Source of the DNA: a virus
Virus record (IMG/VR): IMGVR_UViG_3300036780_000171
Coordinates: 19,462 to 83,461 of that record
DNA length: 64,000 nt
Reading direction: 5' to 3' (one strand)
Below are positions 38,587-47,373 of the stretch, piece by piece; positions within the stretch are counted from its first letter, which is position 1; each line of letters begins with the position of its first letter. Below the pieces are notes generated by a model. It saw only the letters and a list, made by a program, of their open reading frames with translations, did no database searches and was not told where the DNA came from. The position numbers and the translations under genes were made by a program.

Positions 38587-38981
38587 ACCTTTTGCACCAT
38601 ATGAAGCGCATACACCATTTGCCAAGAAAGTATATTACTATTTTAAGGCATGGCACCGAATCAATACAGGAATTACTGATAGTGTATTTATGCACCGTGC
38701 TTCTATGTGCCACAATTTTTTCGATAACTGAACATCAAGGCGAATTTAACTCAATTTGGTGGGCTTTTGTCACGGCATTAACTATTGGCTATGGCGACTT
38801 TTACCCGCATACGGTGGTAGGAAAAATTGATGCCGTATTGTTAATGCATTTGGTCACGTTATTTATTCTGCCAATCGTCATTGCACGAATGGCTAATAAA
38901 ATCGTTAAAGATAAGGATAAATTCACGCTTGAGGAACGTGAAGAAATTAAGACAATATTACGTAAATTAGATAAGAGGTAA
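38583..38981 (+). CDS. Two-helix potassium channel
   Basis: 132 aa. An outer helix (ELLIVYLCTVLLCATIFSI), a pore helix and the K+ selectivity filter TIGYGD (67-72), then an inner helix (VLLMHLVTLFILPIVIARM) and a charged tail. This is the minimal KcsA/Kcv-like layout. A phage-encoded channel could alter host membrane potential. Its location inside a ter cluster is striking. Confidence 0.85.
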   Translation: MNLLHHMKRIHHLPRKYITILRHGTESIQELLIVYLCTVLLCATIFSITEHQGEFNSIWWAFVTALTIGYGDFYPHTVVGKIDAVLLMHLVTLFILPIVIARMANKIVKDKDKFTLEEREEIKTILRKLDKR

Positions 38982-38984
38982 GTT

Positions 38985-39758
38985 ATGTTTGGTCATCATA
39001 GTAATTCAAATTCAAAAACCGTTGCCAGAAGTGTACCGCTAGTCAAAGATAATAGCGGTGCTTCGGCGGTTAGTTTCGATAAAATAGAACAAAGCGGTGG
39101 TATTGACCTTCGTAAAAAGAGTGAAGCTGTCACTATTTCGCTACAAAAGCGTAACATTGGTGGTCTACGTGCACAAGTGGTAGTTATTCTTGACCATTCC
39201 GGTTCAATGTATGGCGACTATGCAAACCACAAGGTGCAGGATTTAGTCGAACGTTTTCTCGGTTTTGGCCTCGCAGTTGACATTGATGGAACTGTGCCGG
39301 TTATCCCATTCGACAGCGTGGTGCATAATGCTACCGAAGTTACACTCGAAAACTACCATAATGTAGTACAAGACAAAATTTGGAAGCCAAGCGGAATGGG
39401 CAGCACAAACCTGACCGACGCACTTAAAAAAGTGCGTGATATAACTGCCAGTACCGATGCACCCATTTTCTGTGCTATTGTTACCGATGGTGAGCCAAAT
39501 GATGATAACTCGGCCACGGAGCTTGTTTGCGACCTTGCCCGTTATCCCGTGTTTATTAAGTTTTTGGCAGTACAAAAAGTTTACTACCTCGAGAAACTCG
39601 ATGACCTGCCAAGCAGCGAGCGTTTAGTCGATAATGTCGATACCAAAGAATATGTAGGTAATATGTCGAGTGTAACTGATGAGCAATTTGCCGATGACCT
39701 AACCGATGAGTGGCAAAGCTGGGTCGATGCCGCTAAGCAGGTTGGTATCCTGACATAA
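38985..39758 (+). CDS. vWA-domain protein of the ter system (TerF/TerY-like)
   Basis: 257 aa. An N-terminal TerD-like linker (GGIDLRKKSEAVTISLQK), then a von Willebrand A domain with the MIDAS motif DHSGSMYGD, GMGSTNLTDAL and IVTDGEPNDDNS. Binds divalent metal and partners in Ter complexes. Confidence 0.88.
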   Translation: MFGHHSNSNSKTVARSVPLVKDNSGASAVSFDKIEQSGGIDLRKKSEAVTISLQKRNIGGLRAQVVVILDHSGSMYGDYANHKVQDLVERFLGFGLAVDIDGTVPVIPFDSVVHNATEVTLENYHNVVQDKIWKPSGMGSTNLTDALKKVRDITASTDAPIFCAIVTDGEPNDDNSATELVCDLARYPVFIKFLAVQKVYYLEKLDDLPSSERLVDNVDTKEYVGNMSSVTDEQFADDLTDEWQSWVDAAKQVGILT

Positions 39759-39763
39759 ATAGT

Positions 39764-39792
39764 TTGTATTCTTAATTGCGCTTGTGTATAAT
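39764..39792 (+). promoter_or_regulatory. Leaderless promoter of 39799
   Basis: TTGTAT (39764-39769), 17 nt, TATAAT (39787-39792) in CTTGTGTATAAT; 6 nt to ATG 39799. Confidence 0.75.
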
Positions 39793-39798
39793 AAGACT

Positions 39799-40137
39799 AT
39801 GGATAAGAAAGTAAAACAAGAATACAAACCACAAGAGCCAGACCCGAGTAGCAATACACAACGTAAGAGGTCAGGGAAGCCAGCTATTACGCTGGCTTCC
39901 AAGACTAAAACGACTACAGAAACTCGCAGATATATTGTTCGGCTCGGCCGTTTGACCGCTACGTTTGAAGTTACCCATGATGCCAAAATGACATTTTTTG
40001 ACGGTCCAAAATCCAAGCAAATCAAGGAGTACCATTTTGAATTAAGCGACCCTCTAGTAGTTAAGAAAGTTTCGGCACTAATTACAGAATGTGCCAAGGT
40101 CGCATTAAAAGCTGTCAAGGAAATGAAGCATGACTAG
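39799..40137 (+). CDS. Hypothetical basic protein, 112 aa
   Basis: Starts MDKKVKQEYKPQEPDPSSN; disordered N-terminus, then a small alpha/beta domain. Leaderless. Unknown. Confidence 0.55.
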   Translation: MDKKVKQEYKPQEPDPSSNTQRKRSGKPAITLASKTKTTTETRRYIVRLGRLTATFEVTHDAKMTFFDGPKSKQIKEYHFELSDPLVVKKVSALITECAKVALKAVKEMKHD

Positions 40138-40573
40138 ATATGGGCCGGACTGCTTTTGTGGTTCACGAACTATTTACCAAGATAGCAAAGAATACTATCA
40201 TGGCACCAGCTATGGCATGCGCTATATTTGTGAGCGCTGGCCTGAATGCCTTGGTTCGGTCGGTGCTCATCCCGATGGCCAGCCACTAGGCACTGTGCCA
40301 GACCCCGAAACAAAGCGACTGCGTGGCGTTTGTCATGGCATGGTTGACGCAATTTGGCGCGACGCAAATCTGACCGCCAAAGAACAACGACAAAAGCGTG
40401 GTTCGGTATATCGTTGGCTACAAAATATTACCGGCCTATCGCAAGGAGAATGTCATATTGGAAAATTTAATGCCGAGCAATGCCGCTTTCTAATTAAGTG
40501 TATTAAAGCCGTGCCGTATGAACAGAGACATGAACTACTGCCAAATCTTTATACGGGCAGAAAAATAGCATGA
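40130..40573 (+). CDS. DUF3268-type zinc-finger protein
   Basis: 147 aa. CFCGSRTIY, RYICERWPECLGSVGAHPDG and KRLRGVCHGMVDAIWRD, the pattern of phage DUF3268 proteins. Likely binds zinc and nucleic acid. Confidence 0.75.
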   Translation: MTRYGPDCFCGSRTIYQDSKEYYHGTSYGMRYICERWPECLGSVGAHPDGQPLGTVPDPETKRLRGVCHGMVDAIWRDANLTAKEQRQKRGSVYRWLQNITGLSQGECHIGKFNAEQCRFLIKCIKAVPYEQRHELLPNLYTGRKIA

Positions 40574-40731
40574 CAAGAAATTCGGTATATTTTGCTTTGC
40601 TGATTTTTATAATTAATATACCTTTAGCATTTATGCTTTTATTCGGCGGTCTTGCAATGGCCGCCATAGTGGTAATAACTACTGGAACACTCATAATATG
40701 GGCAATCGCACTTGGCATAATCTCGTTGTAA
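40570..40731 (+). CDS. Small membrane protein, 53 aa
   Basis: Two hydrophobic helices; ATGA overlap with the preceding gene. Unknown. Confidence 0.5.
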   Translation: MTRNSVYFALLIFIINIPLAFMLLFGGLAMAAIVVITTGTLIIWAIALGIISL

Positions 40732-40755
40732 TAGTTCTAAGCTCGTGCAATAATT
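40727..40755 (+). promoter_or_regulatory. Promoter of the glycosyltransferase block
   Basis: TTGTAA, 17 nt, AATAAT preceded by TG (extended -10); 9 nt to the ATG at 40764. Confidence 0.55.
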
Positions 40756-40763
40756 ACTCCAGC

Positions 40764-41717
40764 ATGAGAATAACATTCTTGGGAAATTTTCAAGTTCCCT
40801 TTAGTAGCGAAACACACCATAAAATAAGTCTCGAATCACTTGGTCACTATGTTATACCGTTGCAGGAAACCCAAGCCGGCAGCGAGCAGATAATGCGTGA
40901 AGCCTTGCAGTCAGATATATTCGTTTGGGTGCATACGCATGGCTGGAATACCCCGGGTGAGCGCAGCATGGCTTCCGTGCTTAATATTTTGCGTGATAAG
41001 AGCATACCAACCCTCACCTACCATCTTGACCTTTGGTTCGGCTTAAATCGTCAAGCCGAACTGGAAGCCGATGATATTTACAAGCATATCCAGCACTTTT
41101 TTACGGTCGATAAAAAGATGGCCGACTGGTTTAACGAAAATGGCAATGGTGTTCAAGGTCACTATCTACCAGCCGGTGTGCTTGGGCAGGAATGCTTTAT
41201 CGACGAAAATATCCAAAAGGTGAACGACGTGGTATTTGTTGGCTCACGAAATTATCATCCCGAATGGCCGTATCGTCCGACATTAGTAAATTGGCTGCAG
41301 CAGACTTATGGAAACCGCTTTATACACGTTGGCGGTGATGGCATTGGTATAGTACGCGGCCATGAACTAATTGGCTTATATAACGCCACTAAAGTAGCCG
41401 TGGGCGACTCATTGTGCGTTGATTTTATTTATCCGTACTATTGGAGCGATAGAGTATACGAAACAATGGGGCGTGGCGGTTTTCTTATTATGCCATATAT
41501 CAAAGGCTTAGAAGACGAGTTTAAACTATGGGGCGATGACAAAGAACTTGTAACTTATCCTTTCGGTGATTTTGAACGACTCAAAGAAGTAATCGACCAT
41601 GCCCTAGTGAATGATAAAGAACGCGAAGCCATACGGATACGCGGGCATAACAAGGTCAAGAATAACTATACATATAAACACCGCTGGCAAACCATTCTAA
41701 CGGAGATTGGAAAATGA
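40764..41717 (+). CDS. CgeB/GT4-like glycosyltransferase
   Basis: 317 aa from MRITFLGNFQ. DIFVWVHTHGW, YHLDLWFGL, a C-terminal Rossmann half with VVFVGSRNYHPEWPYRP and the nucleotide-sugar region YPYYWSDRVYETMGRGGFLI. Probably modifies virion proteins or DNA; the acceptor is unknown. First of a block of sugar-transfer genes. Confidence 0.78.
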   Translation: MRITFLGNFQVPFSSETHHKISLESLGHYVIPLQETQAGSEQIMREALQSDIFVWVHTHGWNTPGERSMASVLNILRDKSIPTLTYHLDLWFGLNRQAELEADDIYKHIQHFFTVDKKMADWFNENGNGVQGHYLPAGVLGQECFIDENIQKVNDVVFVGSRNYHPEWPYRPTLVNWLQQTYGNRFIHVGGDGIGIVRGHELIGLYNATKVAVGDSLCVDFIYPYYWSDRVYETMGRGGFLIMPYIKGLEDEFKLWGDDKELVTYPFGDFERLKEVIDHALVNDKEREAIRIRGHNKVKNNYTYKHRWQTILTEIGK

Positions 41718-42415
41718 GAACAATTATTAATGGTCGATACTATTTAGAGCTACCTGAATTTAGAGCTAAGTTCTGGCACAATAGCCCCGATTGGGAAAAA
41801 GAACGCATCGAAGCCATGAGCAACGTGGTCAAGCGCGGGCAAACGGTTATTGACGTCGGCGCGGAAGTGGGCGACATTACGGCGTTGCTGGCAACATGGG
41901 TAGGTGACACGGGAAAAGTTATTGCCATGGAGCCAGTTGAACGTACATGGCCGTTAATACGCCGTATCTTCAAACTTAATAATTTACCCGCGCCGGTTAG
42001 CTTTGTCGGTTTTGCAGCCAATGAAACCAAAAACTATTCTGGTATTCCACGGGCAGGCTGGCCTGAATGTGCCTATGGTCAGATAATGGAAGAGCCAGGG
42101 TTCCAGTTCCTTGATGAACGCTGGGATTTACCGGCCATAAAAATTGACGACTTGTATGTTCAGCCGCAGATGATTACCATTGATACCGAAGGCTCGGAAT
42201 TTGAAGTCATAAAAGGCGCGACCAGAACAATTAAATTATGCAAGCCAGATATTTTTATTTCTATCCATCGTCAATTCATGATTGACCGCTTTCAACAAAG
42301 TGCCGACGAGTTGGTGACGTATATCGAAGATATTGGCTACCGTTCAGACCTATTAGTTATCGACCATGAAGAACATTGGGCATTTACACCGAAAAGGGGA
42401 AAAAGTGAATCTTGA
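41714..42415 (+). CDS. FkbM-family methyltransferase
   Basis: 233 aa. GQTVIDVGAEVGDITALLAT (SAM motif I), VIAMEPVERT, IDTEGSEFEVIKGA near the C-terminus, all typical of FkbM sugar O-methyltransferases. ATGA overlap with the glycosyltransferase. Confidence 0.85.
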   Translation: MRTIINGRYYLELPEFRAKFWHNSPDWEKERIEAMSNVVKRGQTVIDVGAEVGDITALLATWVGDTGKVIAMEPVERTWPLIRRIFKLNNLPAPVSFVGFAANETKNYSGIPRAGWPECAYGQIMEEPGFQFLDERWDLPAIKIDDLYVQPQMITIDTEGSEFEVIKGATRTIKLCKPDIFISIHRQFMIDRFQQSADELVTYIEDIGYRSDLLVIDHEEHWAFTPKRGKSES

Positions 42416-42950
42416 AGATGTTGCCCGTAAACACGGTGCCGATAAGTTTGAGCATGGCTATTGTCCTCACTATCAAGCGCATCTACCACACAGGTTAGAC
42501 AAGTTTACCATGCTTGAAATTGGAGTCGCGAAAGGTGCCTCAATGTTCATGTGGCATGAGTGGTTTAAGAACGCTACCATTATCGGCATTGACAATAATC
42601 CTGATATTCTAGACATACCAAATGACGGCTTTACTTTGTTTCATAGTGATGGCACTAGACAACATGAGCAGTTGGATACGTACAAATTCGATATAGTTAT
42701 TGATGATGGTTCGCATACTTCAGGAGACATAATCAAAAGCTTTAAGCTATACTGGCCGAAGCTGAATTCCGGCGGCATTTATGTAGTAGAAGACCTAGCC
42801 ACTCAGTTTGACCAGTTTTGGGAAGGCCGTCCGAACGGCTCTGATGCAACTGATATAATTGCGAACATGCTTCTCAAGACTTACCGGCAGTTTGGCATAA
42901 GTGAGTTTCACGCCTATAGAGAAATTGTATTTATGAAGAAAGACCAATAA
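42405..42950 (+). CDS. SAM methyltransferase of the cephalosporin-hydroxylase/sugar type (GTG start)
   Basis: 181 aa from GTG 42405, preceded by AGGGGAAA. KHGADKFEHGYCPHY, LEIGVAKGASMFMWHEWF, IGIDNN, IVIDDGSHTSGD and GGIYVVEDL place it among deoxysugar methyltransferases. Works with the adjacent glycosyltransferases. Confidence 0.8.
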   Translation: MNLEDVARKHGADKFEHGYCPHYQAHLPHRLDKFTMLEIGVAKGASMFMWHEWFKNATIIGIDNNPDILDIPNDGFTLFHSDGTRQHEQLDTYKFDIVIDDGSHTSGDIIKSFKLYWPKLNSGGIYVVEDLATQFDQFWEGRPNGSDATDIIANMLLKTYRQFGISEFHAYREIVFMKKDQ

Positions 42951-43612
42951 TGAAGTACGCAATAGTCATGCCATTCATCTATAAGCCGTGGGCCGACGCC
43001 TGCCTGGCGTCATGCAAGCTGCCTGTCGAGAACATCTTGGCGGTCGACAATACTGTCGAAAATAGGGGTGTCGCGGCTTCCTGGAACCTTGGCATCGAGA
43101 AGATGAAAGTCCAGGATGCCGACTGGTTAATTATTTTATCGGCAGCCATCAGATTTGGTGAAAAGGGCGGCCATGACTTTATTCAAGCTCTTGAAAATCA
43201 TCCCGAGTGTGCCGTTATAGAAGCGGCTATGGGTATTGGCTGGCACTTAATAGCCTTTTCAAAGAAAGCTATTGAGTTGGCGGGCAAGTTCGATGAAAAC
43301 TTTTATCCTGCTTACTACGAAGACTTAGATTATTCATGGCGGCTCAAAATGGCTTACGAAGACCTTGACCCAACGCATAATATCTCGAACAGCCCGATTT
43401 GGCATAAGGAAATAGTTGACGTAATGATTGCCGGTTTCGCCCACGGTGTGACCTTGGGTGGCGTACGAGCCGATACCACTAAACTCGTACAATACTATAT
43501 TCAAAAGTGGGGTGGTGAGACTGGCCGCGAACGATTTATGCGGCCATTTAATAATGTTGAGAATTTAATTAAGTTTTGGCCGCATAGTGAACGGGGCGGT
43601 GAGTGGATATGA
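42950..43612 (+). CDS. GT2-like glycosyltransferase
   Basis: 220 aa. KYAIVMPFIYKPWADACLAS, AVDNTVENRGVAASWNLGIE, and YYEDLDYSWRL, the acidic motif of GT2 rhamnosyl/galactosyl transferases. Overlaps the preceding stop. Confidence 0.8.
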   Translation: MKYAIVMPFIYKPWADACLASCKLPVENILAVDNTVENRGVAASWNLGIEKMKVQDADWLIILSAAIRFGEKGGHDFIQALENHPECAVIEAAMGIGWHLIAFSKKAIELAGKFDENFYPAYYEDLDYSWRLKMAYEDLDPTHNISNSPIWHKEIVDVMIAGFAHGVTLGGVRADTTKLVQYYIQKWGGETGRERFMRPFNNVENLIKFWPHSERGGEWI

Positions 43613-45306
43613 AAATTCCCTATACATTACTTGATTTTAGCGGTGAAGTAAAAACCATTGCCAGCCAGTGGGATATGGCACTCATAAAAGACTTGCTTGA
43701 CTGTAAAATATGGCAACCAGCCCAAGGTTATGAGTTTTTTGAAGAAACTGATAGAAGCAAGATAGGTGAATATTCTGATGGGGCTATTACTATAATCCCC
43801 GCTAGACAGAATGCTCAATACTTGGACAAAGTTCAAGACTGGATTGAATGTCTAGGCTGGACAGTGTTAATTATCGTAGGTGATGAGGAGCGCAGTTTTG
43901 ATTACACAAAGCTGAAGCATCCTAACATGAAAGTCTGGCTCATGCAGCCAAAGCTTGACGACAAGGCCGACTTCTTTATTGGTTCAGGCTATGCACCATT
44001 TACCAGGGAACTCATCGCACAAAACAAGCCATTTTACATGGATAAACTTGGCGACTGGTTTTTTGCAGGACAAGTTAACCATCCACGTCGTAAGCAGGCA
44101 GTTGATATCTTAAAGCAAATAGAAGAACGCGAAAGCTTGAGCGGAAAGCTGGTTGAGACAAATGGTTTTACACAAGGCCTAACCCACGATACATACTGTG
44201 CTTTATTAGCAAACAATAAAGCCGTGCCATGTCCAAGCGGAATCCAGTCGCCGGATAGTTTTAGGGTTTACGAAGCACTAGAAGCAGGAGCCGTACCGAT
44301 TGCCGATGATATTAGCACCGTACTTATCCATGAATCCGGCTATTGGCGAAAAGTTTTTAATGGTGAAGATGTGCCATTTAAGATTCTTGACGACTATGCC
44401 AACCTTGAAGGTTATATACTCGATATACAGCGCGAGTACCCGGCTTATAGCAACAAGGTTTTTGCCTGGTGGGTTGGATATAAGCGACGCATGGCCTATG
44501 TACTTAATGAACAAGTCCACGAGCTATCTGGTATCGAATATTCAGACAATGGTATTTCTAACAAAATTACTGTAATAATTCCTACAAGCCCGATTAAAAG
44601 CCATCCAGATACGAAAGTCATTGACCAGAGTATTAGAGACATACGAACTGTGCTGCCCGAGTGCGAAATCATAATTGGCATTGATGGTGTGCGACCCGAG
44701 CAGGAACACTATAGGGAACGCTATGAACAATACAAGCGGACATTGCTTTGGAAGACCAATTATGAATGGTCAAATGTGGTGCCGGTCATATTTGACGAAC
44801 ATATGCATCAAGCCCTTATGACAAAAGAACTACTAAAAATGGTTAGGACACCCACCCTTTTATTTATCGAGCATGACACCGCCCTCACGCCAGACTTTGA
44901 ATTTGATTGGCAGAGTTTCGTAAAAGTTATCGAAGATGGCGAGGCAAATATAATTCGTTTTCACTTTGAAGCCATGATACCGAGTGACCATAAGGATTTA
45001 ATGATTGGCGATGTTGAACGAATAAATAATATGCCTTTGCTCAAGACCATGCAATGGTCGCAACGGCCGCATTTGGCATCAACCGTATTCTACAAAGACA
45101 TGCTGGAACGATACTTTACTGACCAGAGCCGCACCATGATAGAAGATGTGGTGCATGGCAAGGTTATTGAAGATTGCCAGAATGATGGCATGATGGGCTG
45201 GTACAAATGGCGGCTTTGGATTTACTACCCCGATAACGGCAATATCAAGCGTAGCTATACGACTGATGGCCGTGAAGATGACCCTAAATTTGAAATGGTT
45301 TTCTAA
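43609..45306 (+). CDS. Two-domain glycosyltransferase (exostosin-like plus GT-A)
   Basis: 565 aa from ATG 43609 in an ATGA overlap. Residues ~1-300 have an exostosin/GT47-like end (PSGIQSPDSFRVYEALEAGA, PIADD). Residues ~310-565 form a second nucleotide-sugar domain (ITVIIPTSPIKSHPDTKVID, EIIIGIDGVRPEQ, LLFIEHDTALTPD). May add two sugars in sequence. Confidence 0.72.
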   Translation: MKIPYTLLDFSGEVKTIASQWDMALIKDLLDCKIWQPAQGYEFFEETDRSKIGEYSDGAITIIPARQNAQYLDKVQDWIECLGWTVLIIVGDEERSFDYTKLKHPNMKVWLMQPKLDDKADFFIGSGYAPFTRELIAQNKPFYMDKLGDWFFAGQVNHPRRKQAVDILKQIEERESLSGKLVETNGFTQGLTHDTYCALLANNKAVPCPSGIQSPDSFRVYEALEAGAVPIADDISTVLIHESGYWRKVFNGEDVPFKILDDYANLEGYILDIQREYPAYSNKVFAWWVGYKRRMAYVLNEQVHELSGIEYSDNGISNKITVIIPTSPIKSHPDTKVIDQSIRDIRTVLPECEIIIGIDGVRPEQEHYRERYEQYKRTLLWKTNYEWSNVVPVIFDEHMHQALMTKELLKMVRTPTLLFIEHDTALTPDFEFDWQSFVKVIEDGEANIIRFHFEAMIPSDHKDLMIGDVERINNMPLLKTMQWSQRPHLASTVFYKDMLERYFTDQSRTMIEDVVHGKVIEDCQNDGMMGWYKWRLWIYYPDNGNIKRSYTTDGREDDPKFEMVF

Positions 45307-45515
45307 TGAAATACCCTACGAAAGCAAATATTGCACGGATTAAATACGTTGCTTATGGCGCGTACGGTTTTCAGATATCGACAAGCCGAGCTATTGATAT
45401 TTTCCATCTATGGTATCGAGATATGCCCGTAATTGTCGAAGACTGGCCGCCACGCTCAATCATGCGTAGAATAGCTAGAGATGAGTGCTGGAAAATCCTA
45501 CCCAAAATTACCTAG
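45306..45515 (+). CDS. Small basic protein, 69 aa
   Basis: YPTKANIARIKYVAYGAYGF; overlaps the preceding stop by one base. Unknown. Confidence 0.5.
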   Translation: MKYPTKANIARIKYVAYGAYGFQISTSRAIDIFHLWYRDMPVIVEDWPPRSIMRRIARDECWKILPKIT

Positions 45516-45615
45516 GCCTAATAATACACAACCCATTAAAAAGGGGCGCTTGGCCGAAGCAATCATAATTATTTTATACGCATTGATAATTTATTTGTTT
45601 ATACACTACCGATAA
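45481..45615 (+). CDS. Small single-pass membrane protein, 44 aa
   Basis: Pro/Lys-rich N-terminus then LAEAIIIILYALIIYLFIHY. Overlaps the preceding gene by 35 bp. Confidence 0.45.
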   Translation: MSAGKSYPKLPRPNNTQPIKKGRLAEAIIIILYALIIYLFIHYR

Positions 45616-45634
45616 AATGCGCTATAATGCCACT

Positions 45635-45817
45635 ATGATTATTGAGTATAAAATAGTATCGCACCACGACCACGAGGTAATTGCGACAGAAGTTAATAAT
45701 CTGCTCAAAGAGGGATGGGAATTACATGGTAGTATTGCCGCGGTCGGCGTCGTGTATGCTCAGTCAATGGTTCGCCGCGTGGCGAATTCGATGACAGAGT
45801 CCATGGTCAAGAAATGA
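45635..45817 (+). CDS. DUF1737-like protein, 60 aa
   Basis: EYKIVSHHDHEVIATEVNNL then LLKEGWELHGS is the DUF1737 signature. TATAAT at 45623-45628 is 6 nt from the ATG (leaderless). Stop overlaps the next ATG. Confidence 0.75.
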   Translation: MIIEYKIVSHHDHEVIATEVNNLLKEGWELHGSIAAVGVVYAQSMVRRVANSMTESMVKK

Positions 45818-46890
45818 GATGGGGCTTAGCAGGTGCCCGTGCTGATTCCTCGGGATTAGCCGTACAAACAAAATGTATTTATGACCAGCTTCATCCCGAT
45901 AAAACCATGGTCGTAGATATTAGTAGCTACAATAAAAGATTAAACCAGCAAGGCTATGATAACTATCCAGAAAAGTATAAGTATGGCGAAGTGATACATA
46001 GTGTTAACTTCCCGTCGGAAAAGCTCATAGATAGCTTCCTGGACGGCCTGGACATAATTTTTACAGTCGAGTCACCATATAGCTACTATCTATACACAGC
46101 CGCTCGTGAACGTGGCATTACAATAATTAACCAGCCAAATTATGAATTTATCGATTATTTTGTTTACCCTGACTGGCCAAAACCTGATATATTGCTTGCA
46201 CCAAGTATGTGGAACTATGATAAGTTGCTAGATAAAAAAGGCGGCTATTTTGATACCAGTATATGGGGAACAAAACTAAAATATTTACCTGTGCCGGTTG
46301 ACCGTATAGTTCTACCTTATTCACAACGGAATCAGGCTAAGACTTTTCTGCATATCGCTGGCCACGAAACCTATGAAGACCGCAATGGTACCAAAACCGT
46401 ATTACGAGCCATTCCTTTTGTTAAATCAGATGTGCAGTTTATTATTCGCAGCCAGCATTTTATCGACTATGGAACAAGCGACTATCGTGTGCATATCGAA
46501 AATCGGAATGTACCAAATTATTTTGAGAATTTTCTCGGTGAGGATGTACTGCTGCTACCCCGCAAATATGGCGGATTAAGTCTCCAGCTTGCCGAAGCCA
46601 TGAGTACCGGCATGATACCATTAATGTTAGATATCTCACCACAACGTGATTTTCTAATGAAAGAAACACTCATACCCGCTTATCATGAAAAAACTGTAGC
46701 TCCTCGCACGCCAATTGACGTATATACCTGTACTCCCGAACAACTAGCTGAGAAGATAGATTGGCTCGCTAATCAACCATCCCAAGAGATAAAAAAAATG
46801 TCGGAATTTAGCAACGAGTATGCCGACAGCATTGGTTGGGATACTTTACTGCCATCTTATACTGAACTTTTAGAAAAAGCTATTTTATAA
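45814..46890 (+). CDS. GT4-like glycosyltransferase
   Basis: 358 aa. MRWGLAGARADSSGLAVQTK, a Rossmann C-half with LHIAGHETYEDRNGTKTVL, LGEDVLLLPRKYGGLSLQLA and EAMSTGMIPLML, where Glu contacts the donor sugar. Confidence 0.82.
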   Translation: MRWGLAGARADSSGLAVQTKCIYDQLHPDKTMVVDISSYNKRLNQQGYDNYPEKYKYGEVIHSVNFPSEKLIDSFLDGLDIIFTVESPYSYYLYTAARERGITIINQPNYEFIDYFVYPDWPKPDILLAPSMWNYDKLLDKKGGYFDTSIWGTKLKYLPVPVDRIVLPYSQRNQAKTFLHIAGHETYEDRNGTKTVLRAIPFVKSDVQFIIRSQHFIDYGTSDYRVHIENRNVPNYFENFLGEDVLLLPRKYGGLSLQLAEAMSTGMIPLMLDISPQRDFLMKETLIPAYHEKTVAPRTPIDVYTCTPEQLAEKIDWLANQPSQEIKKMSEFSNEYADSIGWDTLLPSYTELLEKAIL

Positions 46891-46896
46891 TATAAT
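46891..46896 (+). promoter_or_regulatory. Leaderless -10 of the HNH-AP2 gene
   Basis: TATAAT 6 nt before ATG 46903; no good -35 at 17 nt. Confidence 0.5.
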
Positions 46897-46902
46897 ACCT
46901 AT

Positions 46903-47373
46903 ATGGTAAAATATATAAAACTTAATAGAAATAGTCAGGCAAAAGTAGACGACAAAAACTATGAGTGGTTGAATCAATGGGAATGGAAACTTGATGGCCA
47001 AGGATATGCAGTTCGTTTAGTGTGGCAAAATAATACTTGCGTTAGAATTGCTATGCATAGGATAATAAACCATACCCAAAAAGGTATGGTTACAGATCAT
47101 ATTAATCACGACAGACTAGATAACCGTGAAGATAACCTAAGGTCATGCACGTGGCAACAAAACTGCCAACATAGAGCAATATCAAAAGTAAATAAGTCTG
47201 GTATTAAAGGAGTTTACTGGAATAAAAATTTAAAGAAATGGCATGCTCGCATTGGCACAACTATCGAAGGAGTATATAAACAGAAGCACCTAGGTTTTTT
47301 TAGTAGTAAAAACTTGGCCGCTAAGGCTTATAAAGAAGCTGCCGAAATATACTATGGTGAGTTTGCATGTTAG
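46903..47373 (+). CDS. HNH-AP2 homing endonuclease
   Basis: 156 aa. VDDKNYEWLNQWEWKL, MHRIINH, DHINHDRLDNREDNLRSCTW (HNH), then SGIKGVYWNKNLKKWHARIG (AP2). Paralogue of 21379-21888. Sits between two glycosyltransferases. Confidence 0.88.
   Translation: MVKYIKLNRNSQAKVDDKNYEWLNQWEWKLDGQGYAVRLVWQNNTCVRIAMHRIINHTQKGMVTDHINHDRLDNREDNLRSCTWQQNCQHRAISKVNKSGIKGVYWNKNLKKWHARIGTTIEGVYKQKHLGFFSSKNLAAKAYKEAAEIYYGEFAC

Noticed and set aside
38583-38981. Holin instead of K+ channel
   Set aside because: The complete TIGYGD filter with flanking pore and inner helices is specific to K+ channels, and the gene is far from the lysis module.
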